DNA from: Trichopria drosophilae | Lineage: Eukaryota > Arthropoda > Insecta > Hymenoptera > Diapriidae | Length of the DNA: 64,000 nt | NCBI GenBank assembly: GCA_030407085.1 | Contig: CM059582.1 | Location: 199,376,001 to 199,440,000, forward strand | Reading direction: 5' to 3' | Part shown: one piece after another, positions 1-11,400 of the stretch | Layout: each line of letters begins with the position of its first letter | Position numbering within the stretch: position 1 is the stretch's first letter | Notes under the pieces: generated by a model | Told to the model about the DNA's origin: nothing | What the model saw: only the letters and a program-made list of their open reading frames with translations | Databases searched by the model: none | Program-made: the position numbers and the translations under genes

Positions 1-467
1 CCACTATATTTCTCGATTAATTCTAAGAACTTTTCATTCTTAGCATTTTTTTATAACAGCGTGTAGTTTTTGAGTTAGAACGTTCAGCAATTTTTCAAAG
101 AAATTTTCATTGTTGACGCCATTTTGAGGTCGTTACAGTGATGTGGGGTATAAAAGTAAAATTTTTCCTTAAAATTGAAGTATTTTGTTCACCTTTGTTC
201 AGAGTTTCAATAGAATCCCAATATTCTAATAGCTCGAAAAAAATTGGTAGGAATAAATAATTCCCAAGTTTTTGGATTTTTTTTTTTAATTTCGGCGCCA
301 TATTGGAATTCCTGATGGCTGAAACTCAATTTCGACCTCGGAATCTTGAAGAGCGACCTTGAAAACAATAGGAATTTGTACCTTTCAATTGTTTTCAACT
401 TTGATTTTTATATGAAATACTTGATTGATAATGAAGTATAAAAAATGCCATTTCAGGCTTTAATGGG
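1..467. mobile_element. Right part of a piggyBac-like MITE, cut by the window edge
   Basis: The stretch ends in TTTAATGGG followed by TTAA at 468-471, the same end structure as the complete TTAA-flanked elements at 5938-7176 and 36150-36786. Its interior (the stretch around 45-130 with 'gagttagaacgttc' and 'caaagaaattttcat') is a diverged relative of 6760-6830 in the palindromic MITE. No coding sequence is seen. The left end lies outside the window. Confidence 0.5.
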
Positions 468-699
468 TTAACTACCATATGGGAATTTATAGATTTTTTT
501 ATAAAACCTAAAATAATAAAATAAAAATGAGTTTTACATAAACTCAGTAAGGAGTAAAAAATTATTTATTTAAAAAATTAAAGGATTATTATTCACTACC
601 GACCTTTTTTTATAACGGAACTATAGACACTGAAAGTTATTTGAATTTTTACATTCAAAATATACATTTGAGTGAAAATACGTCCAATAGAAGTCAATA

Positions 700-906
700 C
701 AGTAGGACCTCGCTTATTCTAATTTTCCCCTTACCCCCACTTACTTTGCTTGCGAGATTGTGATTCGTGGACAATATTTTTCGTTGACTTTTCGCGTGAT
801 AGTGGGAGAAGACTTGTGGGGGAACGATTAGAATAAGAGAAGCTGGACAATTAGAATAAGAAAGGCAATTAGAATAAGAGAGGTTCGAATAAGAGAGGTC
901 CTACTG
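700..906. mobile_element. pogo/Tigger-like MITE (207 bp)
   Basis: It starts CAGTAGGACCTCGCTTATTC and ends with the inverted counterpart GAGAGGTCCTACTG, flanked by TA on both sides (698-699 and 907-908). The interior repeats the word 'attagaataag' several times. Short elements with CAGTAG...CTACTG ends and TA duplications are typical of pogo/Tigger (Tc1/mariner superfamily) derivatives. It has no ORF. Confidence 0.75.
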
Positions 907-908
907 TA

Positions 909-2284
909 TAAACAAATTTCGTGATGTAATATGAATGTTATGAAATTTTAAATGTGTGAATGTAACTAACAGAAAAATTTTGTTGTTTAAAATTTTATTT
1001 TAAATTTTGATAAAATTTATTAATATTTAATAAGAGAAAAATATGTGTTAGGAAGTTGAGATGTATATATATTTTTTTCTTCGTTATATTATACAAAATA
1101 TTATGAAAAAACATAATAACAAATTGTTAGTACGAATTTATTGTAATTCGTTTCGTTTCACTAAGAACTTTAGTTCAAAAAACAATTCTTAAAATAGAAC
1201 TAGAAAAGAATGTTAGTAAATAACAAATTTCTAGTGAAATACTAAAGCAACGTATAAATATTTGTGCTGACAATAAACTTGCTTGAGTATTCGTCATAAT
1301 TCGTAAAGAAAACTGTTAATTTGCGTTTGTTTGCAACAGGCCCTGATCTACTTAGTTAATGCATGTATATAAAATGTACTAAGAAAATAAATATAATTTT
1401 CTCTCTTAAAAAGTATTATGCGACAAACTTATCAGGATGAAATTGTTTACAAAACTTTTTAGTGCCATGTAAGATTAAAAAAGAAGCAAGAAAAAGATTT
1501 TGTAACAGAAAATTTATGTTTTGAAAATTAAATAAACAAGTAAATAAAATAATTATGGTGTTTGTCTTTTTTCTAATCCTTCATGTTACCTAACCTAACC
1601 TATAATGTTTCTTTAGTTTAGTGACTTTCGGCAGACTTTTTGTCTAAATTGAAAAACATATCTAAAAAGAAATAATAAAATTGTTTTTAGTTCAAAATTC
1701 TCTAGTAGTAAGTATATAAATTAAAATAGTTTTATAAAGATATCTATTCTAACACAGCAGGTTTGAAAGTTACATATGGATCTAAATGTAGTTTATTTGC
1801 ACATTTTATTACACATTGCTGATTAAGATACGCATGAATAATTTAGATAACAAATATTCAAGATTTTAAAGGAAATTCTGACTCGTAGTTGTCTCGATCT
1901 GTCATCAGTGATTCGGAGTTGAATGAATTTTACTTTGTTAGAAAACAAGGATTTCGACATGGAAGGGGTCGTGATCTTAGCATAAGGAATTAAACAATTG
2001 GTGCGATTGTAGTGATGCAATCTGTTTTCTCAGCATGTGACGGAATATTTGACTTTAAATTTTGTACTGGTTATTTCTGTCAGATTTTCTTAGTCGACAG
2101 TTTTCCATTTACTAGACTCCGACTTAGACATCTGTGAAAATCCTGCTGACCTTTATATCTTCTTATTGCAACATTCTAATCGTTATCCATTTAACGTAAT
2201 ATTCTCAGCTTAGAAATTTATTTATTGCGATTGCGTCAGTTTGTATTTTAGTTCGTTATATCTATAATTTCGTTTAGTTTCAAT
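909..2284. other. Intergenic, AT-rich; presumed 5' flank and 5' UTR of the asparaginase gene
   Basis: I see no gene here. A short CCTAA run lies near 1587-1604 (cctaacctaacct). The promoter and any 5' UTR exon of the gene starting at 2285 should lie here, but I cannot place a TATA box or transcription start with confidence. Confidence 0.4.
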
Positions 2285-2495
2285 ATGAGCAACGGAACGT
2301 GTAACACTTCTCTAAGCCGTTCGAGCGATTTGCTTTCGACAGACATTTCTAAAATTAACGATATGTCGAATGGGGAACAACATTTTCCGAGAGTTGCATC
2401 AATGGGACGATTTTCTCAGGATCAACAACCTGAAGGACGAGTCCTGGTTTTATATACGGGGGGAACTATCGGAATGGTTAGAAATAAAGATAAAG
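2285..2495 (+). CDS. ASPG: Asparaginase exon 1 (residues 1-70, phase 1 end)
   Basis: It encodes a Ser/Asn-rich N-terminal extension of about 50 residues, then RVLVLYTGGTIGMVRNKDK with the first catalytic Thr at residue 61. The donor is AAAG/GTGAGA. ATG at 2285 is the first in frame; ATGs at codons 27 and 40 would still retain the catalytic motif. Confidence 0.88.
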
Positions 2496-5400
2496 GTGAG
2501 AAATCTAAGTCGTTTTTCGTCACTTTGTATTTAATTGCCAAATTGTTTTAGTATTGGCACCGTTGGCGAATGCGTTTGTTAAACTTTTAAGATCTTATCC
2601 TAACATGCACGATCAAGAATACGCAGATGAAAGATTCCGTCCTGACGGACCTTTAGTATTGCCGTAAGTAAATTTAAGTCGCGTTTTTTAAAATTGTTTT
2701 TAAAAACTTTTGACTTTTTAGATTAACGGATACAAATACTAAACGGGTAATTTATAACGTTAAAGAATATTCACCATTGTTAGATTCAAGTAACATGACT
2801 ATGACCGATTGGATTCGTATCGCTAATGATATTAGGGTAAGAAACTTTCGATATGAAAAAGCGATAAAAATTACAAAATATTAAATTGAATAGGAATCGT
2901 ACGAACATTTCGATGGCTTCGTTGTTCTGCACGGAACAGATACATTGAGTTACACAGCTTCAGCTTTGTCTTTCATGTTAGAAGCTCTTGGAAAAATTGT
3001 TATATTGACAGGATCGCAAGTTCCAATTTTCGAAACTAGAAGCGATGGCATCGATAACTTTTTGTCATCGTTGATTATTGCTGCTAATTATAATATTCCG
3101 GAAGTTTGTATTTATTTCGGACATCAGCTTTTGAGGGGTAATCGAACGACTAAGAGTTCGGCCAGTTCCTTCGAGGCTTTTCATTCACCAAATGCTTCGC
3201 CGCTGGCCATTGCGGGAATAAAGATCGAAGGTATAATTCCCATTAAATGCAGCAATCGGAGAATACTGAAATAATTGTATTTTCAGTTGATTACCGATCC
3301 ATATTTCGTCCCTGCGGCATTGAGAAGTTTCATGTACATACGAATTTAAATAGAAACGTTGGTCTTGTGCGATTGTTTCCAAGTATCACGTCTGACAGTT
3401 TAAGAGCTTTGTTAATGCCACCGATCGAAGGTGTCGTTCTCCAGAGTTACGGTGCTGGAAACGTACCGTCGAATCGAGATGACATTATGAAAGAATTTAA
3501 AGCAGCAACCAAACGAGGTGTTATTATAATAAATATTACGCAGTGCCCAAAAGGCAGCGTATCGTCAGAGTACGAAGCGGGAGCAACTCTCTTAGAAGCA
3601 GGTATTGTTTTAAATAAGTTTATTGTGATAATTTTGTAACGATGGTTTTTTGAAGGTGTAACGTCAGGTTTCGATATGACTCCTGAAGCAGCTCTTACAA
3701 AATTAGCGTACGTACTGTCTATACCAGAGTGGGATATTGAAACGAAACGAGCAATGATGGAAACGAATTTACGAGGTGAAATGACATGCGAAGGTTCAGC
3801 GGCTCATACAGAAACGGATCTTATAGATGCAGTAGCTCAATCGTTAAGGATTTGTTCAATGCCAGAGATGAACGAACTTCGGACTATTTTATTTCCGTCC
3901 TTGCTACACGCAGCAGTGGTGGATCGAGATACGAAAGAAATTGATTCTTTACTTAAACATGTGAGCCAAGTTTTAAAACTTTAACCATTTCACTTTTTTT
4001 TTCCATTGATATCTTATATTATTTAATTTTTCTTATTCAGAAAATCATTAGATTAGATTAGTCATAAATAAATCGGCGCTTTTAGGGTGCTGACATTTTG
4101 CAGAGTAACGCTGATGGACGTACGGCTCTTCATGTGGCCTGTTGCGAAGGTGACATGAAAGTGGTTCGACATCTTTTGAAGAAAGGTGCTAGCGTTCATG
4201 TCAAAGACAGATTTACTCGTACGCCGTTGACGGATGCTATAGAATACGATCGTCATGAGGTGAGTTTTATTTTTATTTGAAAATAATTATAATCGAACCT
4301 GATATATAACTTTAATGACACAATTTCATGTTTTGTGGTATAAATTTTGGTTAAAAATTGTGTTATTACTTTTATCTTTATCGGAGTTATAAGTAGTGGG
4401 TGCGTACAATAATACCTCGGCAAGAAGAAGAGAATTCGTTAGAATTGAAATGTGTTAAAATATCAACTACGATTTTAATCCTTTTGAAGGTCGTTTCTGT
4501 CCTTTGACATTCTAATTCGATTCCTAATCATTCGATTGCTCGTCATTTCAATCATACTTTATTCTATGCCCATTGTTCACATTTTAATTCTCTTACAGAT
4601 AGCTAATATAGCAACCAATTTAATACTATTTAATCTTGTGGGTTTTGCACTCGATTTAATGCTTCTTGAAGAGTTATAATTTGAAGCAAATTAATCTCAT
4701 TCAATTCCAGGCATTAATATGGAATTATGAAATCAATTTAATGATGCTAATCGTGTTTAAATTCAGAACAAACAAATTATGTTCAATAGTTTTGAAACAT
4801 GTACAGTAGCCCTTATTTCAACTTTATTCCTTCCTCTATTTTAACTTTTTCCCCTCACTCGTTCCCCCACTATTCGTCGTGACGTCAGTTCAGACATGCA
4901 TATACATTATACAGTGGCCCTCCCCTTATTTTAACTCCTATTATTTTAACTGCGTCCTTTATTTTAACTTTCTTTCTTCCCTTATGTTAACTTCTTCCCC
5001 TCGTGAGTTCCCCCACCATTCGCCATTTGAAAGTGTTCAAAAGCGTGCGGACTGCTGTTTGCGCTTGCGCATACGGTTGAAGAACGACGCCATTATATCT
5101 CCTTTCTCTGTTTTTATTCTCTCATACTGCCAGTGGTGGGGATGAAGGGAAGCGGTAAAATAAGGGAAGAATCCGCCATCTTCCTTGACTCGTTAAAATA
5201 AGGGGAGGGCCACTGAACATACATACAGTAGTCCTTCCCTTATTCTAATTTGTCCAGTCAGGCAAGATGGCGGCCTTCTTCCCTTATTCTAATTTTCTCC
5301 TCGCCCCCACTGTGCACATACTTAGACTTTTGTCTCTTTTTCTTTTGTTGCGCATGCGCCGTTATTTGTATTTATAGAAAATCCACACGTCCATACATGG

Positions 5401-8400
5401 CAGTGAGAAGAACGCGTGAGGGGAAATATTAGAATAGGAGAAGAGAGAAAAATTAGAATAAGGGAAGACATTAGAGTAAGGGAAATTAAAATAAGGGAAG
5501 GGCTACTGTATGTACATATGTATATATGTATACAAATCAGGTGGTGTACACTGTAAAAAATCGAAATGAATTTTAAAATCGCGCATAGACGCGAAGAAAG
5601 ATGCCACCATATCTGTTTTCTCTTTCTTACATCCTCAGTGGTGGGGATGAGGGGAAGCGTTAAAATAAAGGAAGGAGCCGCTATCTTCCTTGTCTCGAAA
5701 AGGTTAAAATAAGGGGAGGGCTACTGTAATCGTTTTAATCTTCTTTATTAAGACTTGATTTACGTGTTTTTAATAAGATTGATTACAATAACCCGTATAT
5801 TATAGATAAACTTAAATTAAGGAAAATTATTACAAATAATACAGGTTAAGGGCTCATTAAGGGCTCCTTAATTCCTGCGTGCTTACTTTTTAATTTTCGG
5901 CTGTCGTTGACATAGTGTTCTGCTGGGTTAACGTTAACCCTTTAAGGACCAAATGTACAAAAATTTGACACGAAGTTTGTCAGTATTTTTTAGTATTTAA
6001 ATTCAATGAAAAAAATTGTGGTATATACGTTTCCAATTGCTCGAACCCCGCTCTTTCGAATGGTGGATGGTAAAATACTGTCAATTTTAAAATGAACGAA
6101 TTACAGACCATTTTTTAACAAAAATCATCAGATTTTAAAAGTTTTTTTTCATTTATCGTTTTTTTTAATCACTTATAGCATTACTATGCCTCATTTTGGT
6201 AACAATAACGTGACAAAAATGTCTAAGCTTCAAAATGGTTATATATGTTTTTATAAAATTCGAAAGGGCGGTCCCGAAAATGGCATCCTAAATGAAATTT
6301 TCTTGAAAAATTTGAGAACGCTCTGACACAAAAATTATGAACTACATAAAAAAAATAATAAGAGTAAAAAGTTGTTAGAATTCATCGACGAATACACTGG
6401 AATTTTGTCAGATTTTTTTTATGATATTTTGAAAAAATTTTTAATTGTTTTTTTCCAAAAATTCTGAAAAAATTCGAGTACATTTTTTGATGAATTCTAA
6501 GCATTTTTTGTTCTTTGCATTTTTGTACTAAAGTCGATTGTTTTCGAACAAAAAAATCTCGAATGTTGCGTATTTATATATATTTTATATTTTTTCCATC
6601 GGAAATTATCAACTTTTAGAAAAAATTGCAAAGAACAAAAAATGCTTAGAATTCATCAAAGAGTATACTAGAATTTTTTCAGAGTTTTCAAACAAAAAAT
6701 TAAAAATTTCATTCCAGTGTATTCGTCGATGAATTGTAACAACTTATTACTCTTATCATTTTTTTTATAAAGTTCATAATTTTTGTGTTAGAGCGTTCTC
6801 AAATTTTTCAAGAAAATTTCATTTAGGATGCCATTTTCGGGACCGCCATTTTGAATTTTATAAAAACATATATAACCATTTTGAAGCTTAGACATTTTTG
6901 TCACGTTATTTATACCAAACTGAGGCATAGTAATGCTATAAGTGATAAAAAAACGATAAATGAAAAAAAAAACTTTTAAAATCTCACGATTTTTGTTAAA
7001 AAATGGTCTGTAATTCGTTCATTTTAAAATTGACAGTATTTTACCATCCACCATTCGAAAGAGCGGGGTTCGAGCAATTGGAAACGTATATACCACAATT
7101 TTTTTTATTGAATTTAAATACTAAAAAATACTGACAAACTTCGTGTCAAATTTTTGTACATTTGGTACTTAAAGGGTTAAGCTGTTACAAACATCTATTT
7201 TTTTTTTAAATCAAGTGTAATTTTTTTTAATATGGTCTATTTCGAGAGCCCTTAATGAGCCCTTAATGAGCCCTTAATTCCTGCGTGCTTACTTTTTAAT
7301 TTCCGGCTGTCGTTGATGGAGTGTTCTGCTCGCTTAACGTTAAGCTAGCAAACACCCCATTTTCTCTAAAAAAATCCAGTATAAATTTTTTTGAATGTGG
7401 GCGATTTCGAGAGCCCTTAATTCCTGCGTGCTTACTTTTCAATTTCCGGCTGTCGTTGATAGAGTGTTCTGCTGGCTTAACGTTAAGCTGGCAAACACCC
7501 CCTTTTTTTTTTAAAATTCAGTATAAATTTTTTTGAATGTAGGCTATTTCGAGAGCCCTTAATGAGCCCTTAATTCCTGTGTGCTTACTTTTTAATTTCC
7601 GGCTGTCGTTTATTGAGTGTTCTGCTGGCTTAACGTTTAGCTGGCAAACACCCCGTTTTTTTTTAAATTTGCAGAGCACTAAATTTCGCATTTGGGCATT
7701 AAATTAGCCCTTAATGAACCCTTAATTATGGTACAGAATAGAACTTGATCTGAGAATGTTGTTATGCCAGCTTAACGCACCTGTAAGAAATGCCTAATTT
7801 AGAATATGTCGAATGATATATGGGTAATTTGTAAATAATTGTTATTTTTTTAATATAAAATGTCGACTCATTCAAAATTGAACCAGATTTTATTTTTAGT
7901 ACACATTTTAGTTAATTTTTATTATTAAACTATATGTACAATGGGGAAATATAATAGCTTTGAAAAGCACAACCCTACACTAAAAAATCTGTAATGAAAG
8001 AACCCACGTATAAATGGTAATTTTACATGCTTTTGTAATTTCCCTACGATTACACTGGTCAACACCGAAAAATCATCAGAGATGCGCATACACTTTTCTG
8101 GCGTATTTTTGTGAGCTGAATCCAGATCCGATGACAGAATTTTTCTATCACTCTTCATTTTTGAGATATCCGCCGTTTTTTCCAGAATTTTTTTCTCTCC
8201 AATAGAATATGATAATTAAACGTAAGACCTTCACATTATACGCATAATTACTTCCAGAATACGTGTAAATTTTCCCAGATAGAAAAAAAAGTGGTTCTTA
8301 GTATTATCAGTAAAAAACTTCCAAAAAAACACTAAAAAAGACACAAATTAAGGTATTTTTAGGATAAAAGATGCGAATAACTTAAAAAGAAAATCTTAAA

Positions 8401-11400
8401 AATATTCTGCGTCCATGGTCCTGTAATAGGATAATCATGCTTCAATTTTCGGGGTTGTGCGTCTATTTAAGTTTATTTAGATTGAAGATATGAATTTTTT
8501 CCGATAAAGTCGAGTTAATGGTAAAGGCTATAACGGGATAAGAAGGTCAAAACTGCCCCCGCCTTGATTTTTATTTTGAATTGGCCATTCGAAAGGACAT
8601 ACAGTAGTCCTTCCCTTATTCTAATTTTGTCTCTTCTCTTATTCTAATATTTCCCCTCACGCGTTCTCCTCACTGATGTGTGTTAACGTGTGGATTTTCA
8701 AAATACAAATAACAGCGCATGCCCAACAAAAAAAGAGACAAAAGTGAGACAGCAAATTTAAGTAGTGGGGGAGAGGGGGAAATTAGAATAAGGGAAGAAG
8801 GCCGCCATCTTGCCTGACTGGACAAATTAGAATAAGGGAAGGAGTACTGTATTTAAAAACCTCTTTAGCCAAATTTTCAGCCCCCTAGGTAGTAGTAGAT
8901 TGCTCCTATCGTAAAAAACGTGTTTTTTAGATAAAACTTTCTCTGTCTCCACTGTTTGATCCAAATAATCTGAAAAAAATTCATGAACGTGTGTTTTTGA
9001 GTGAGAAAATATCCTGATTTTTTTCAGATTTTTCGGGTCTAATCCGGAGCCACAAAAAATTCTTGAATTTTTCAATGATATTTTAGGTTATAAATCTCAT
9101 ATTTGGCCAACTTCTAAATAACAATTTTTTGCGTAGTTTTTCCCCTACTTTCGAATGCCGATGTTAGAATTACCATTTTCAAACCGGAACATGCTCAAAA
9201 TTTGAAAAAAAGAAACCGATTTTTTCGCATTTTTCCCACTTTATTGGTAGATAATCATATTTACATGAACATATTTACAACTTTTTGATAAACGTTATTT
9301 TAATTTCTATCAGAAATATTTACTTATTTTTAGCATTAACAATAATGATTAACATCTTTCCAATAATATGAAGTTTTCCTGTACCTAAAAACTGGTTGAA
9401 TAAGGACTTTTGTAGCGACAGCAAAGTAATACTTGATTCTAAAAACTGTTTAGACTTGAAAGAAAGTCCTAGAGTATTTTTGGGTGTTCTAATACATATT
9501 GAAGTATATAATTTTGAGGTTATGTACCAATAAAGTGGGGAAAATGCGAAAAAAATCGTTTTTTTCAAATTTTGAGCATGTCCCGGTTTGAAAATGGTAA
9601 TTCTAACATCGACATTCGAAAGTAGGGGAAAAACTACACAAAAAATTGTTATTTAGAAGTTGGCCAAATTTGAGCTTCATAACCTAAAATATCATTGAAA
9701 AATTCAAGAATTTTTTGTGGCTCCGGATTAGATCCGAAAAATCTGAAAAAAATCAGGGTATTTTCTCACTCAAAAACACACGTTCATGAATTTTTTCAGA
9801 TTATTTGGATCAAACAGTGGAGAGAGAGAATTTTTTTGTCTAAAAAACACGTTTTTTACGATAGGAGCACCCTACTACTACATAGGGGCTGAAAATTTGG
9901 CTAAAGGGATTTTTAAATATGTCCTTTCGAATGGCCAATTCAAAATAAAAATCAGGGCGGGGCAGTTTTGACCTTCTTATCCCGCTATAGCCTTTAGTAT
10001 ATGTATTTGTGCATTGAATATTATATAATTTTTTAGGAAATACGTTTAAAATTACGACCGCCATTTTGGATTTACGGAATCAAATATGTATCTAAAACAC
10101 GCTGAAAAGTGTTGCAAAATGTTCCAGCACACATGTACTAAATTTATCATTAACTCGATTCATATCTTCAATCTAAATAAACATAAATAGACGCACAACC
10201 TCGGAAATTGAAGCATGATTATCCTACAATAGGACTACGGACGTAGAATTTTTTTCCGAAATTATACTCATTTTTTATCCTATGAATACCTCAGTTTTTG
10301 TCTTTTTAGTGATTTTTTGAAAGTTTTTCACTGATAATACAAGAACCACTGTTTTTTTTCTGTCTGGAAAAAATTCATACGTAATCTGGAAGTGATTGTG
10401 CGTAAAATGAGAGGTCTTACATTTAATTATCATATTTTATTGCAGAGAACAAAAATTCCGGAAAAAACGAATTTGGAAAAAATACAAAATGGCGGATATC
10501 TCGGAAATGGAGGGTGATGGGAAAATTCTGTAAACGGATTTGGATTCAGCGCACAAAAATACGTCAGAAAAGTGTACGCGCATCACTGATGATTTCCCAA
10601 AGTCAAATTTTTTTGACCAGTGTTATTGTAGTAAATTTACAAGCTTGTTGTAATTTCCCCGCGTTTAATGTATTAAATTTACTCACGTATAACGATAATT
10701 TTACAAGCTCGTTGTAAATTTACTACATTAAGTACATATAGGGAAATTACAAAAGCACGTAAAATTACCAATTATATGTGGGTTCTTTTATTACGGATTT
10801 TTTACAGTGTACTGCAAAAATCCAGGTGTGGTTTTCCACGTGGTCTCGACCTGGTTGTTTTGGCCCATTTGACCAGGTTGAGACCATGTGGGATTCTTGC
10901 GTTTCTACCCTACTGAAATATATATTTTCAAACAAAAATAACTGATGCATAAAATGTTTGCGTTTACTATTTTGTTAGTAACTATTGACGGCTTCAAAGA
11001 ATTGTTTAAGTATTTGTTTGAACTAAACCCTCATTTATCAATCTACCTTGTAGAAGTTACTCTTGTTTACGTAGTAATACAGTAGTCCACATCCTAAGTT
11101 ATACCGTCGGTTCTTTCAAAATGGCGAAAGATTGTCCAAAGTTATAGCTCTTCACGTACGCACATACAGATGCACACATGCTTACATTTAATTACGAGTA
11201 ATTTTAACATTTTAAATAATCAGTCGTTAACAGAAACAGAAAATTCATATTGAAATCGGTAATACATAATGTAATAAATTCACCATTGCCACTTTACTTT
11301 ATACGAATCAGCAGTCTCAATTACTTTTATCTTATACTTATTATCTTGCCTTGAATATAACTTCTGCAAAATGACTCATGACTTGATTGGAGGTAATCGT

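Larger units (their letters stand above)
4804..5726. mobile_element. Outer pogo-like MITE of a nested set
   Basis: It starts CAGTAGCCCTTATTTCAAC after TA (4802-4803) and ends GGGGAGGGCTACTG before TA (5727-5728). Two related elements (4912-5215 and 5226-5508) sit inside it, so the host copy without them would be about 330 bp. Interior words 'ttaaaataaggg' and 'ggtggggatga' are shared with the nested copies. Confidence 0.65.

Noticed and set aside
1587..1604. Telomere repeats (CCTAA) here and at 12546-12562
   Set aside because: Only two to three units each; not a telomere array, at most a hint of insect origin.
8827..9075. Similar peptides on opposite strands at 8827-9075 (minus) and 9695-9892 (plus), starting MKNSRIFCGSGLDPKNLKK
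   Set aside because: They are the same non-coding sequence on the two arms of the 7978-10809 foldback. The frames have no motifs and differ by frameshifts at their ends.
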